A stretch of DNA of 39,801 bases, taken from positions 1 to 39,801 of the forward strand of contig NZ_JALIFO010000008.1 of assembly GCF_022867805.1 (NCBI RefSeq), written 5' to 3'. The notes beneath the pieces are model-generated. The model made no database searches. It had not been told where the DNA came from and worked only from the letters and a program-made list of their open reading frames with translations. The translations under genes and the position numbers were made by a program. How positions within the stretch are numbered: the first letter of the stretch is position 1; every line of letters starts with the position of its first letter. Source of the DNA: Cuneatibacter sp. NSJ-177. GTDB lineage: Bacteria; Bacillota; Clostridia; Lachnospirales; Lachnospiraceae. This document shows, one piece after another, positions 16,541 to 26,218 of the stretch.

Positions 16541-19126
16541 TCAGGGCCGCCATAAACAGCATCCGCCTTTGTTGTTCAGCTTTGCACGGTAAAGTGCCTC
16601 GTCGGCCCGGACGATCATTTCCGGAATGGACTCTTCCTCCTGCTTACAGATCGCGATCCCCACGGAACAGGCTGCTTTCACCTCCTCCGTCCGGCAGCTT
16701 TCCCGGAATGCCCGGCAGATCTCCTCTCCCTTTCGTTGAACCGCCTGCTCAGAACCCATCTGCTTCATGATCACAACAAACTCATCCCCTCCAAAACGGG
16801 CCAGAATATCGCTCCCTCTGGAATAAGAGTGCAGGAGATCGCCGAATTTCCGGATAATCTGGTCCCCCTCTGCATGCCCGAACGTATCGTTGATCTGCTT
16901 TAGATTATCCAGATCAAACAGATAAACTGCTAAAGGCATATCCTCCCGCCTGAGTGCCTCCACCGAGGCGTCCAGGCCGCGGCGGTTCAAAAGTCCCGTC
17001 AGGTAATCCCGGTAGGCTTCGTCCCGCAGAGCCTGTTCTTTCTCCCAGAAAGAGGTGGCCCCCATTGCCCGCAGCAAACGCATCTGAAGGCTTTTTTGTG
17101 AATGGGGTTTACAGGCAAAGTCTTCAGCCCCCATTTCCAGCGCTTTTTCTTCCATCTGCCAATCCGGCGGCGCCGTGGTGACAACCGGGATTTTCCAGAT
17201 CAGCTTTTCCCGCTCCAGTATTTCCAGAACTGAGAATCCCCCCGATTTAGGCAGAGTCAGGCTGAGAATCACGGCGGCCAGCCGATGCCGTTCATTGGTG
17301 AGAACCGCAGCCGCTGCGTTTTCATCCGAAACCTCGATTACCTCATATCGTTCCCCAAAGGTTTCCTTCACCTTTCTGCGGTACGCTTCATCCTCATCCG
17401 CTACCAGCAAAATCAGCGATGAGGTATTCTGCCTGGCCCGGCTTTGCCTTTGCAGGATCTCCGGCGCATCCAATTCTTTGAGACGCTCTTCAAAATCTGC
17501 GCAGGGCATGGGTTTTGCAAAGTAATACCCCTGCACATAGTCGCAGCCAATTTCACGCAGATGTTCCAACTGTTCTCTGGTCTCAACACCTTCCGCCACT
17601 ACGCTCAGGTTCATCCACCGGGCAAGACCCATGATAAAACGAAGGATTCCCTGATCCATCGGCTTTGCGGTCTCGCTCTGGATAAACTTCATATCCAGTT
17701 TCAACACATCGAGAGGCATTTTGTTCAGCATATTCAAGGAGGAATAGCCGGTTCCAAAATCATCCATCTCAATTACAAATCCCAATTCCCGCAGGTTGCT
17801 GACCGTCTGGATGATCTGATCCGGATTTTCCGTATAGGCGCTTTCCGTGATCTCCAGATGCAGCAAGGCGGGAGACAAATCATATTTCCTGACCAAACGG
17901 ACCAGCAGATCGGCCAAGTCCGCCTGGTAGACATCCGCGCGGGAGACGTTGACCGAGATGGGGACCGAAGGATAGCCCTTATCGCTCCACTCTCGCAATA
18001 CCATGCAGGCCTGTTCCCAGACAAATTGATCCAGCTTGGTAATAAACCCGTTCTTCTCAAACAAGGGAATAAACTCCGCCGGAGACAGAAAGCCCCAGGA
18101 CGGATGATTCCAACGCACAAGGGCCTCCGCGCCTGCCAGACGGTCGTCCTTAATGGTATACTTCGGCTGTAAATAAATGAGAAACTGCCCCTTCAACAGG
18201 GCGGACTCCATACTGTCCGTAATCGCCTGTTCGCGGAGCAGTTTATTTCTCAAATCTTCCCCATAGACGGAAAAATGCTTCCCATACTGTCCTTTGATGC
18301 TGCGGGCAGCCAAAAAAGCCCAGTCGCACATCTGTTCCACGGATATAGCGCGATCCTTCACCGTATAAATTCCCCATTTGATCACAACGCTTTTCGTATT
18401 GGACAGAGCGTTGATCTGTGCCTCGGCCTGGACAAAAAGGTCATCCGTGTAGTTTTCGCGCCGCTTCAGCAGGCAGGCAAATTGATCCGCATGAAACCGG
18501 CCGCTGATTCCGTTTTTTCCTACCATTTCCCTATACATATCCGCTACGCCGCACAGGAGCCGGTCGCCCGCCGGCATCCCGAAGATATCGTTGATCAATT
18601 TAAAGTTTTCAATGTCGGAGCAGATGATATCGTATTCCTGATCCGGGTGCTGCATCAAAATCTCTTTGACTCTCTGATAAAAAAATCCTTTGCTGTAAAG
18701 CCCGGTCAGCCGGTCATACTGAAACAGATTGATCATGGCGGCGGTTTCCCTGAGATGAATGATGCTGGCGACCCGGTGCAGGATCACCTGGGGCTTATAG
18801 GGCTTTGCTACGAAATCCGTGGCTCCGTGGGCCAGGGCTGCCACCTCATCGGATTCGCTGTCGCTTTGTGTCGTCACAATGACGGGAATGGCAGAGACCG
18901 AAGGGTCCGCCTTCATGATCGAAAGGAAAGTGTACCCATCCATGACCGGCATTACGATATCCAGCAGAATCAGAGAAATCTCTTCTCTCTGCTCTCTCAG
19001 AATAGAGAGGGCCACCTCTCCGTTCTCCGCCTCCAAAACCGTATACTCCGCAGCCAAAATCTCGCTGAGCATGGCACGGTTGATCTCATTATCCTCAACG
19101 ACTAAAATTTGTTTCTGTGCAATCAT
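16541..19126 (-). CDS. REC-GGDEF*-EAL-REC*-GGDEF c-di-GMP signalling protein
   Basis: 861 residues. Receiver 1 (1-122) keeps Asp56 (LILLDIVMP). The first GGDEF domain (135-290) is degenerate, HADQF at 212-216. The EAL domain (300-550) looks active: EALVRW with Glu334, [14 protein letters not shown] (Asp455-456), KLDMKF and AEGVET. Receiver 2 (570-690) has Ser622 where the phospho-Asp should be. The last GGDEF domain (705-861) is canonical, RFGGDEF at 777-783, with the inhibitory I-site RGSD at 770-773. So one protein seems able both to make and to break down c-di-GMP, with one live and one dead receiver. First gene of the operon with the multi-PAS kinase, its likely phosphate donor. Confidence 0.93.
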   Translation of the reverse strand: MIAQKQILVVEDNEINRAMLSEILAAEYTVLEAENGEVALSILREQREEISLILLDIVMPVMDGYTFLSIMKADPSVSAIPVIVTTQSDSESDEVAALAHGATDFVAKPYKPQVILHRVASIIHLRETAAMINLFQYDRLTGLYSKGFFYQRVKEILMQHPDQEYDIICSDIENFKLINDIFGMPAGDRLLCGVADMYREMVGKNGISGRFHADQFACLLKRRENYTDDLFVQAEAQINALSNTKSVVIKWGIYTVKDRAISVEQMCDWAFLAARSIKGQYGKHFSVYGEDLRNKLLREQAITDSMESALLKGQFLIYLQPKYTIKDDRLAGAEALVRWNHPSWGFLSPAEFIPLFEKNGFITKLDQFVWEQACMVLREWSDKGYPSVPISVNVSRADVYQADLADLLVRLVRKYDLSPALLHLEITESAYTENPDQIIQTVSNLRELGFVIEMDDFGTGYSSLNMLNKMPLDVLKLDMKFIQSETAKPMDQGILRFIMGLARWMNLSVVAEGVETREQLEHLREIGCDYVQGYYFAKPMPCADFEERLKELDAPEILQRQSRARQNTSSLILLVADEDEAYRRKVKETFGERYEVIEVSDENAAAAVLTNERHRLAAVILSLTLPKSGGFSVLEILEREKLIWKIPVVTTAPPDWQMEEKALEMGAEDFACKPHSQKSLQMRLLRAMGATSFWEKEQALRDEAYRDYLTGLLNRRGLDASVEALRREDMPLAVYLFDLDNLKQINDTFGHAEGDQIIRKFGDLLHSYSRGSDILARFGGDEFVVIMKQMGSEQAVQRKGEEICRAFRESCRTEEVKAACSVGIAICKQEEESIPEMIVRADEALYRAKLNNKGGCCLWRP

Positions 19127-19225
19127 GTTCTACCTTCTCATCCGATTGATCTCGATATATGGTCCAAATTTTCTCGAATCTATTTTGGATTTTTCTTATT
19201 TTTATTCTTTTAGATATATTTTTGT

Positions 19226-19254
19226 ATTATAACATACATTCAACTCCAGCGCAA
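19226..19254 (-). promoter_or_regulatory. sigma-A promoter of the c-di-GMP / kinase operon
   Basis: On the minus strand TTGCGC (19254-19249), 17 bases, TATAAT (19231-19226), leaving a leader of about 95 AT-rich bases. Confidence 0.6.
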
Positions 19255-19310
19255 TCAAACATTGTATATCGGAACCAAGAAAGTGCCGGACAGATATCAC
19301 TTCCTTCTAT

Positions 19311-19874
19311 CTATATAACCGGTTCAATTACCGCCAAAAAATATTTAGCCAGCTTCTCCGGCGTCTCCTTCCAGCCATTTTGGATCCACCACTGCACCAA
19401 ATTGATAAAGCTGCCCGCAATGTGATTCCGTAAAAACGCCTCCGGCACCAGGACATTTTTCCGGTCCGCCCGGCCAAGCAAAGACTCCGTCACCTGGGCG
19501 TTCAGATATTCCCGAAAAAACTGAAGAAACAGCTCCCCGCTCTCGCAGCTCAAAATGCCTGCGATGTTTTTCTTATTATCCCGCAGGTGATACAAAATAT
19601 GAGTGACGGCTGTCCTTGGGTCTCCATGGGCCAGGGAAAAATCGTGGGTATTTTCTGTGTCCAAATGGTCGGAGAACACGTGATGGAATATGTCGGTGCA
19701 CATCTCCCGCAGCAGATCGTCTTTGGTCTGAAAATGAGCGTAAAACGTACTGCGCCCCACATTGGCTTCGTCAATGATCTCCTGTACGGTGATTTTTCCA
19801 TAGCTTTTCTGAGATAACAATTTCCCAAACGCCGTAAAAATGGCGTCCCTCGATTTTTGCTGCCGTCGGTCCAT
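19311..19874 (-). CDS. TetR/AcrR-family repressor of the metal ATPase
   Basis: 187 residues. The N-terminal helix-turn-helix is clear ([27 protein letters not shown], about 28-55). The C-terminal ligand domain resembles TetR_C of the type found beside transporters ([21 protein letters not shown]). GGAGGGAG precedes the ATG. It is divergent from a P-type ATPase, and a palindrome in the shared region is its probable operator, so it likely controls that pump and itself. Ligand not known. Confidence 0.9.
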   Translation of the reverse strand: MDRRQQKSRDAIFTAFGKLLSQKSYGKITVQEIIDEANVGRSTFYAHFQTKDDLLREMCTDIFHHVFSDHLDTENTHDFSLAHGDPRTAVTHILYHLRDNKKNIAGILSCESGELFLQFFREYLNAQVTESLLGRADRKNVLVPEAFLRNHIAGSFINLVQWWIQNGWKETPEKLAKYFLAVIEPVI

Positions 19875-19938
19875 CTTTCTCCCTCCTGTATAAATCCTTC
19901 AAAATGTCCGGTAAGAAACAAGCCGCTCCAACTGTCTG

Positions 19939-19967
19939 TTGAAGAGCCTGCTCCGCCGTTTTATAAT
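19939..19967 (+). promoter_or_regulatory. sigma-A promoter of the P-type ATPase
   Basis: TTGAAG (19939-19944), 17 bases, TATAAT (19962-19967). The start site would fall inside the adjoining palindrome. Confidence 0.7.
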
Positions 19968-19969
19968 AA

Positions 19970-19990
19970 TATCGAACAGATTGTTCCATA
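19970..19990. promoter_or_regulatory. candidate TetR operator
   Basis: A 21-base palindrome, TAT-C-GAACA-GAT-TGTTC-C-ATA, directly after the -10 box. The arms pair at 8 of 9 positions, typical of a TetR dimer site. Confidence 0.6.
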
Positions 19991-20048
19991 TCAGATTGAT
20001 TGTACCGCTTTTTCCGGCAAAAGGCAAGCGGCGAAAAGGAGGCTTTCC

Positions 20049-21950
20049 ATGTTAAAAAAAGTAAGCGATCTCTTCTCCGGAGTCCGAATGACCCTTGTTT
20101 CCGGTATCTTCCTGCTTCTCAGCCTGATTTTGATGTTGACGGGAAACTCACTTCCCGCCGATCCGGCCCTGGTGACGGTGATCCTCTCCGGCTACCCTCT
20201 GCTCTATCTCGCCTTGACCAGACTATTTCGCCAAAGATGGATCTCGTCCGCCCTTCTGATCTCCATGGCCATGCTGGCTTCCCTTGTGATCGGAGAACTT
20301 TTTGCCGCCGGGGAAGTAGCCTTCATCATGGCCATCGGGGCAATCCTGGAGGACATGACCGTGGCCCGCGCCAAAAAAGGCCTCTCCCAGCTGATCTCGC
20401 TGGTTCCCACAACCGGCCGCAGACTGATTTCAACGGATGGGGGCGTGGAAGAAGAAATTATCCCGGCGCCGGCGATCCGTACCGGCGATCCCATCCGTGT
20501 TCTGCCCGGCGAAGTGATTCCCGTGGACGGCCGGATCGTCTCCGGCAGCACCTCGGTGGATCAGTCCATCCTAACCGGGGAATCCATTCCCGCTGACAAA
20601 GGCGTTGGAGACGAGGTCTTTTGCGGGACCATAAACTGCTTTGGCTCCATTGATCTTTCCGCCACCAGCGTCGGAGAAGATGCTTCCCTGCAAAAGATGA
20701 TCCGTCTGGTTCAGGAGGCGGAGAAGAAAAAAGCTCCGATGCAGCGCATCGCAGATCAGTGGTCCGTTTGGCTTGTCCCCATCGCCCTTATGATCGCGGC
20801 GGGCGCTTTTCTTCTCAACTGGGCCCTGGGGCTCGGCGTGACGGCGGCGCTGAACCGGGGCGTAACCGTCCTGGTCGTATTTTGCCCCTGCGCCTTGGCG
20901 CTGGCGCCCCCCACCTCCATCATGGCCGCCATCGGTCAGGCCGCCAAACATGGCGTCATCATCAAATCCGGGGAAGCCCTGGAGGCCATGGGGAAGGTGG
21001 ATACCATCGCCTTTGACAAGACCGGAACACTGACTTACGGGAAGCTTACGGTTTGTGATGTGCTGTCCTTTTCCGATGACCTTCAGGGAATGGACCTGTT
21101 ATCTCTGGCAGCCGGGGCGGAACGAAAAAGCGAACATCCGCTGGGGATGGCGATTACTTCCCATGCCAGGGCGCAGGGCATTTCCCTGCCGGAAACCGAA
21201 GAGTTCCGAATGGAAGCCGGAAAAGGAATCGCCGCCAAGATTTCCGGAAGATTGCTTTTGTGCGGCAGCGAATCTTATCTTTCGGAGCATGGAATTGCCG
21301 TCGGGAAGGCGGAGCGTCCTGTCCTTGAACGGCTGCAAAGCCAGGGAAAAGCTTTGGTCTTGGTTGGTTCTGGGGAAAAATGCCTGGGGGTCATCGGCCT
21401 TTCCGATATCCTGCGTCAATCCGCCAGGGATATGGTAGCCCGCCTGACCGGCATGAATACCAAAACCCTGCTTCTTTCCGGGGACAACCAAAAGGCGGCG
21501 GAATATTTCGCAGAGGAAGCCGGTATATCCGCTGTTTTCGCCGGGCTGCTTCCGCAGGATAAGGTAAAGCAGATTGAGAAATTGCAGCAGGCAGGAAACA
21601 GGATCTGCATGATCGGCGACGGAGTCAACGACGCTCCCGCGTTAAAGACGGCCGACGTCGGCGTCGCCATGGGAAGCAGGGGAAGCGATATCGCCGTGGA
21701 GGCCGCAGACATCTCCCTGATCGGGGATGATATCTCAAAAATACCCTACCTGAAACAGCTCTCCCGCTCCACACTGCGCACGATAAAAGGAAATATCGCT
21801 GCATCCATGGGAATCAACGCCGTAGCCGTCTCCCTCTCGGTTCTGGGCCTCTTGACCCCCGTCACCGGGGCCTTGGTGCACAATGCCGGCTCGGTACTGG
21901 TTGTTCTAAATGCAGCGCTTCTCTATGATCGGAGATTTGACCGGGAATGA
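20049..21950 (+). CDS. P1B-type heavy-metal translocating ATPase
   Basis: 633 residues. No N-terminal metal-binding (HMA) domain; the protein begins with membrane helices. Actuator TGES at 176-179; the ion-binding helix has Cys279-Pro-Cys281 ([13 protein letters not shown]); then the phosphorylated Asp323 (DKTGTLT), SEHPLG at 361 and GDGVNDAP. The last helix pair has [15 protein letters not shown] plus HN.GS suggests a soft or borderline transition metal, but which one is not settled by these motifs. AGGAGG lies seven bases before the chosen ATG. Divergent from the TetR gene, so expression is probably induced by the effector of that repressor. Confidence 0.92.
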   Translation: MLKKVSDLFSGVRMTLVSGIFLLLSLILMLTGNSLPADPALVTVILSGYPLLYLALTRLFRQRWISSALLISMAMLASLVIGELFAAGEVAFIMAIGAILEDMTVARAKKGLSQLISLVPTTGRRLISTDGGVEEEIIPAPAIRTGDPIRVLPGEVIPVDGRIVSGSTSVDQSILTGESIPADKGVGDEVFCGTINCFGSIDLSATSVGEDASLQKMIRLVQEAEKKKAPMQRIADQWSVWLVPIALMIAAGAFLLNWALGLGVTAALNRGVTVLVVFCPCALALAPPTSIMAAIGQAAKHGVIIKSGEALEAMGKVDTIAFDKTGTLTYGKLTVCDVLSFSDDLQGMDLLSLAAGAERKSEHPLGMAITSHARAQGISLPETEEFRMEAGKGIAAKISGRLLLCGSESYLSEHGIAVGKAERPVLERLQSQGKALVLVGSGEKCLGVIGLSDILRQSARDMVARLTGMNTKTLLLSGDNQKAAEYFAEEAGISAVFAGLLPQDKVKQIEKLQQAGNRICMIGDGVNDAPALKTADVGVAMGSRGSDIAVEAADISLIGDDISKIPYLKQLSRSTLRTIKGNIAASMGINAVAVSLSVLGLLTPVTGALVHNAGSVLVVLNAALLYDRRFDRE

Positions 21951-21962
21951 CCTCTTTCGTAT

Positions 21963-22014
21963 TTGACAGCTCTCCCGATTCCTGATAAGATTAGTCCGTA
22001 TACAGACTAATCTT
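21963..22014 (+). promoter_or_regulatory. promoter and MarR operator of the marR-MATE operon
   Basis: TTGACA (21963-21968), 17 bases, TAAGAT (21986-21991). A perfect inverted repeat starts inside the -10 box: AAGATTAGTC (21987-21996), 8 bases CGTATACA, GACTAATCTT (22005-22014). It runs up to the ribosome binding site. This is a strong candidate for autorepression by the MarR protein encoded next. Confidence 0.8.
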
Positions 22015-22024
22015 GGAGGAAGCG

Positions 22025-22471
22025 ATGATGACGCTCACAGCGCAATCCAAACTTTATACTGTACTTTGGCGGGAAACCATGGTGATCTATGAAGACTGGG
22101 CCCGCCGCCGCGGTTTATCCTACTGCGAACTTTTAGTCGCCTTGTCGCTGGCGGAATCCGGCGGAGCCTGCGGGCAAAAAGAAATCTGCCGCGAGTGGCA
22201 GCTCCCAAAGCAGACGGTCCATACCATCTGCAAAGATTTCCTGAACCGGGGATGGGTTGCGCTTCTTCCCTCAAAGAAAGACAAGAGAAGCAAAGAAATC
22301 CATCTGACCGATGCCGGAAAAGCCCAAATCGGCGCCATAGCTGACGCTCTGACGCACTGCGAGGAAACGGTATTCCGGATGTTGGGCGAGAAACAGGTGG
22401 ACGTTTTGCTTCAAGTCACAAGAAATTATAATCAGTGTTTACGGGAGGCTGTGTTCTGTGAAGATACATAA
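22025..22471 (+). CDS. MarR-family transcriptional regulator
   Basis: 148 residues with a winged helix-turn-helix: SYCELLVALSLAES, CGQKEICREWQLPKQTVHTICKDF (recognition helix) and the wing LLPSKKDKRSKEIHLTDAGK. I start at the ATG pair at 22025 because GGAGGA lies 5-6 bases before it; a TTG further upstream would lie inside the ribosome binding site. The gene overlaps the MATE transporter gene by 14 bases, so they are one operon, probably repressed by this protein until a toxic ligand binds. Confidence 0.9.
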   Translation: MMTLTAQSKLYTVLWRETMVIYEDWARRRGLSYCELLVALSLAESGGACGQKEICREWQLPKQTVHTICKDFLNRGWVALLPSKKDKRSKEIHLTDAGKAQIGAIADALTHCEETVFRMLGEKQVDVLLQVTRNYNQCLREAVFCEDT

Positions 22472-23774
22472 AGAGTTTTTTCGTTATGTGATTCCGTCCA
22501 TGCTTGCCTTCGCCCTGTCCGGGGTTTATGCGATTGCCGACGGATTTTTTGTAGGGAACGCCCTGGGGGACAGCGCTCTCGCAGCGATCAATGTCGCCTA
22601 TCCGATCACTGCTTTTCTCCAGGCGGCCGGCACAGGGATCGGCATGGGCGGCGCAATCCGGTATTCCATCAGCATCGGAACAAAAAAGGAGCGGAGGGGA
22701 AGGCAGTATTTTGGAATGTCCCTGATCCTTTTGGCAATTGCGGGAGTCTTTCTGACCTTCTTATTCTGGGCCGGCTCTCCGGCTGCCCTTCGCCTGTTTG
22801 GTGCGGAGGGGTCCATTCACACCCTGGGAAAAGAATACCTGCTCTGCATCAGCTGCGGAGCAATTTTCCAGGTGATGGCCACGGGCCTTGTCCCTTTTCT
22901 TCGAAATATGGGCGGCTCGGTCGCCGCAATGGCGGCCATGATCGCCGGTTTCCTGACCAATATTTTGCTGGACTACCTGTTTGTCTGGGTGCTGCCCTGG
23001 GGCATGACCGGCGCGGCAGCCGCGACTGTCCTGGGCCAGGCGGTAACTTTTTTTGTCTGCCTAGGCTTTTTTATCCGAGGAAAACAGCGTCCCCTGTTTT
23101 GCTTCGGGAAAGAGGGAAGACTGCTGCTGCACCAAATTTTCGGGGTTGCTTTTTCCCCGTTCGGCCTGACCTTTTCCCCCAATATCACACTGATTCTAAT
23201 CAATAAAAGCGCCGCCCTCTTTGGCGGCGCCGCGGCAGTAACCTGTTACGCTCCGATCAGTTATATCTCCTGCGTGATCCTTCTGCTGCTGCAGGGAATC
23301 AGCGACGGAAGCCAGCCGATGGTCAGTCTGGCCTTCGGAGAAAGAAAGCTGGACCGCACGAGACAGATCCGGAATCTGGCCTACCGGTTTGCGGCCGCCG
23401 TCTCCCTGCTCTGCATGATCGTATTGTTTCTGGTTCGAGGCCGCGCGGCAAAGATTTTCGGCGCTTCGGAAGATATCACCCGGCAGGTGGCTGCTCTCCT
23501 TCCGGTCTTTCTTACCGGCTATCTGTTTCTTGGTATCTCCAGGATCACTACCGCCTTTTTCTACGCCGTGGGCAAGAACCTGCAGGCCTATATCCTGATC
23601 TATGGGGAGCCGTTTTTTCTGTTTTTGCTGCTGCTGTTTTTGCCAAGGCTTTTCGGTGTTTGGGGGACCTGGCTATCCGTCCCGATTTCCCAGATCTTGA
23701 TTGCTGCCGTCAGCATCTTCCTGGTTCTGCGGGAAAAACAGCCGGTCCCTTCCGGCAGAGGAAACGCCGGTTAA
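22458..23774 (+). CDS. MATE-family multidrug efflux transporter
   Basis: 438 residues, about 12 membrane helices in two repeated halves: VYAIADGFFVGNALGDSALAAINVAYP in the first half, and PISYISCVILLLLQGISDGSQPMVSLAFGE in the second, both typical MATE signatures. It would export drugs or metabolites in exchange for Na+ or H+. GTG start with GGGAGGC upstream, 14 bases inside the end of marR. The stop codon overlaps the stop of the convergent ChrA gene by three bases. Confidence 0.93.
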   Translation: MKIHKEFFRYVIPSMLAFALSGVYAIADGFFVGNALGDSALAAINVAYPITAFLQAAGTGIGMGGAIRYSISIGTKKERRGRQYFGMSLILLAIAGVFLTFLFWAGSPAALRLFGAEGSIHTLGKEYLLCISCGAIFQVMATGLVPFLRNMGGSVAAMAAMIAGFLTNILLDYLFVWVLPWGMTGAAAATVLGQAVTFFVCLGFFIRGKQRPLFCFGKEGRLLLHQIFGVAFSPFGLTFSPNITLILINKSAALFGGAAAVTCYAPISYISCVILLLLQGISDGSQPMVSLAFGERKLDRTRQIRNLAYRFAAAVSLLCMIVLFLVRGRAAKIFGASEDITRQVAALLPVFLTGYLFLGISRITTAFFYAVGKNLQAYILIYGEPFFLFLLLLFLPRLFGVWGTWLSVPISQILIAAVSIFLVLREKQPVPSGRGNAG

Positions 23775-24337
23775 AATTGAAATACGATTCCAATCACCGC
23801 GGAGACCGCAATGTAAAACACCGGATGCTTATGAAACTTTTTGATGCAGTAAAAGACCAAAACAAAAAACACGAGTTTTCCCCAGTCCACATAAGATGCC
23901 AGGTGCGCCAGCTGATTCAGCGATTCCAGATGAAGAAATGAGGACTGCATCACGGTCAGTCCCGCCACCATGATGAGCGCGGTCACCGCGGGTCTCAATC
24001 CAAAAAAGGCGTCTTCGACGAAATGATTTCCGCTGAATTTTTCCAGGGACTTGGAGACCAGCACCACAATGATGATGGAGGGAATAATCTCTCCCAGGGT
24101 GGCGATGATCCCTCCTGGCAGGCCTCCCACATTGTAACCGACATAGGTGGCCATATTGATTCCGATCGGGCCCGGCGTTGACTCGGAAATTGCGATCATG
24201 TCGCTGATAAATGCAGCGGAATACCAGCCGGTGGTCTCGGAAAGATGTTCCAAGAAAGGAATCGTCGCCATACCTCCGCCGATCGCAAACAGCCCGATCT
24301 GAAAAAACTCATAGAAAAGCTGCCAATAAACGATCAT
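23771..24337 (-). CDS. ChrA-family (CHR) transporter, second short subunit
   Basis: 188 residues, one CHR domain with about five to six membrane helices: FFQIGLFAIGGGMATIPFLE, ISESTPGPIGINMATYVGYN and GGIIATLGEIIPS. Short ChrA proteins come in pairs with opposite orientation. The family exports chromate, but many Clostridial pairs have no known substrate. Its ATG overlaps the stop of the first chrA gene (ATGA). GGAGGG precedes the start. Confidence 0.9.
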   Translation of the reverse strand: MIVYWQLFYEFFQIGLFAIGGGMATIPFLEHLSETTGWYSAAFISDMIAISESTPGPIGINMATYVGYNVGGLPGGIIATLGEIIPSIIIVVLVSKSLEKFSGNHFVEDAFFGLRPAVTALIMVAGLTVMQSSFLHLESLNQLAHLASYVDWGKLVFFVLVFYCIKKFHKHPVFYIAVSAVIGIVFQF

Positions 24338-24900
24338 TTTGCCCTCCTATTCCGAACCGTCTGGATCAAAATTCCCAGCACGGCCGCGCAAACGACACAG
24401 AGGATGGGGGAAAGAGGGGTAAACAAGGAATAACCCGCCACAGCCAAAAAGATCAGAAAGCCCGGCACGTCTTTGACGCCTTTCTTAAAAAGCCCCAGAA
24501 CCGTGCTGGCAATCAGGGCGGTGACGCAGACCGAGATCCCGCCCAGCGCATGTTTCACATAGACGTTGTCCTGGAAATTCTGCAAGCAGGCCGCCAGAAT
24601 CGTAATGATGATAATGCAGGGGGACACGACGCCCAACGCTGCCATCAAGCCTCCGGGAATCTGCCTCCGGCGGTAGCCGATGAATACGGAAACATTTACC
24701 GTAATGATTCCGGGCAGTCCCTGGCTGACCGCATAATAGTCGAGCACCTCCTCTTTTTCGATCCAGCTGCGCTTTTCCACCACTTCCCGTTCCAATATGG
24801 GCAGCATGGCATACCCTCCGCCAAAGGTTACCAGCCCCATCTTAAAAAAAGCAATATAAATATCCAGCAGTCGATCTCTCCCCTGCTCTTTTTCCTTCAT
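24334..24900 (-). CDS. ChrA-family (CHR) transporter, first short subunit
   Basis: 188 residues with the CHR signatures FFKMGLVTFGGGYAMLPILE, AVSQGLPGIITVNVSVFIGY and GGLMAALGVVSPC. AAGGAG lies upstream of the ATG. Only 42 bases separate it from the aminopeptidase gene, with no terminator visible, so it is probably the seventh gene of the peptide-uptake operon. A link between peptide use and this transporter pair is not established. Confidence 0.9.
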   Translation of the reverse strand: MKEKEQGRDRLLDIYIAFFKMGLVTFGGGYAMLPILEREVVEKRSWIEKEEVLDYYAVSQGLPGIITVNVSVFIGYRRRQIPGGLMAALGVVSPCIIIITILAACLQNFQDNVYVKHALGGISVCVTALIASTVLGLFKKGVKDVPGFLIFLAVAGYSLFTPLSPILCVVCAAVLGILIQTVRNRRAK

Positions 24901-24942
24901 ATCTGCTCCTTTGCCTCTACAGCCGAAAATTCCACTGTATTT

Positions 24943-26184
24943 TTATTTCATCATATTTTCGATGTCGTTTGCCTTTTTCGGAATATGATCCGACAAATTC
25001 TTGACGCCGGAAGCGGTGACCAATACATTGTCCTCGATCCGGATTCCCATCCCCCACTCGGCGATATAAAGCCCCGGCTCCACGGTGTGGACGCACCCGT
25101 CGGTGACCGTCTTTTCCGCATCCCGCAAATCATGCAGGTCCAGGCCAATGGGGTGGCCGGACCCATGGAAATAGTACCGCTCCACCTCCTGGGGATCGTC
25201 GATCAGGCCGATTGCTTTCAGCGCAGTCCCATAATGCTTTTTGACCGCCGCGTTGACTTCGTTCTCACTGATTCCGACCCGGATCGTCCCCAGGGCAATC
25301 TCCAGCGCTTCATATACGATATCGTAGACTATCCTCTGCTTTTCCGTGAATTTGCCATTCACCGGCAAGGTTCTCGTCACATCCGACACGTACCAGTTGC
25401 TGACGGCTCCGACGTCCATTAACACCATGTCGCCATCCGCGCACGGATCCTTCGCTTCATTATAGTGGAGTACCGTGGCATTTTTCCCCGCTGCAATCAC
25501 AGAGCGAAAACGAGGGCCGCTCCCCTGCAAGCTCAGATAATGGATATAGTGGGCCTTGACCTGATATTCCCACATGCCCGGATGCAGCAGACCTGCCACA
25601 TGCTCGATAGCCCCGCCGGTCAGATTCACCGCACGGGTGATTTCTTCGATTTCCTCCGGCGACTTCGGGTTTCTCAGCTCGGTCATCAGCGGCAGCGAGT
25701 TTAGAATCTGTACGGAAGGGTACAGGGCCGATACCCGGCGGGCAAAGACCTGCGACGGCGTCAACGGTTCGTGCATCTCCGCGATATTGGTGAACAGATA
25801 GACATTTTTGCAGATACCGGGAGAAAACATTTTTTTAGCAAATTCTTCTTCAAACTGGTAGCGGTAGAGGACCTGGCCGATTCCGGAGATTTCTGCGGCC
25901 TCCTTTAGCCGCAGCATCCGGGCCTGCCATTTTTCATAGTGTGCATCCACCGGCGGGATAAAAAGCTGGGCGGTCGTTTGTGAACCGTATTTCCACAAAA
26001 TCAGCAGGAAACCGTCCCGGTCGATACCGGTAAAATAATAAAAATTGCGGTCCACGGAAAATGGATACGCCAACTGATCGTTTGTATCCCGGCGGTAATG
26101 GCCGGAAAAAAATACGGCGGCCGAACAGTCTTCCATCCGGTCGAAAAAGCGGCGGCGGTTGGCGGTAAAACATTCAGCATTCAT
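24943..26184 (-). CDS. M24 metallopeptidase, Xaa-Pro aminopeptidase/dipeptidase
   Basis: 413 residues. N-terminal aminopeptidase-P domain (ANRRRFFDRMEDCSAAVFFSG ... YFTGID), then the pita-bread catalytic domain with all metal ligands: two Asp in LLMDVGAVSNWYVSDVTR, His in HGSGHPIGLDLHD, Glu in TVEPGLY and Glu in IRIEDNVLV. It would cleave N-terminal residues before proline in the cytosol. I start at MNAECF, which has GGAGAGGAG upstream; the longer open frame runs into the previous gene. Directly behind the peptide ABC genes (35 bases), so it probably digests imported Pro-containing peptides. Confidence 0.93.
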   Translation of the reverse strand: MNAECFTANRRRFFDRMEDCSAAVFFSGHYRRDTNDQLAYPFSVDRNFYYFTGIDRDGFLLILWKYGSQTTAQLFIPPVDAHYEKWQARMLRLKEAAEISGIGQVLYRYQFEEEFAKKMFSPGICKNVYLFTNIAEMHEPLTPSQVFARRVSALYPSVQILNSLPLMTELRNPKSPEEIEEITRAVNLTGGAIEHVAGLLHPGMWEYQVKAHYIHYLSLQGSGPRFRSVIAAGKNATVLHYNEAKDPCADGDMVLMDVGAVSNWYVSDVTRTLPVNGKFTEKQRIVYDIVYEALEIALGTIRVGISENEVNAAVKKHYGTALKAIGLIDDPQEVERYYFHGSGHPIGLDLHDLRDAEKTVTDGCVHTVEPGLYIAEWGMGIRIEDNVLVTASGVKNLSDHIPKKANDIENMMK

Positions 26185-26218
26185 GAAATTAAGCTCCTCT
26201 CCTATATGGAATAAAACC

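Noticed and set aside
19973-19986. SOS box in the TetR-ATPase intergenic region
   Set aside because: CGAAC and GTTC are 5 bases apart instead of 4, and the longer palindrome fits a TetR site better.
22013-22024. Upstream TTG start for the MarR gene
   Set aside because: It would lie within the operator and ribosome binding site; the ATG at 22025 is correctly spaced.
24211-25422. 403-codon plus-strand frame
   Set aside because: Antisense to the ChrA pair and the aminopeptidase, both well supported.
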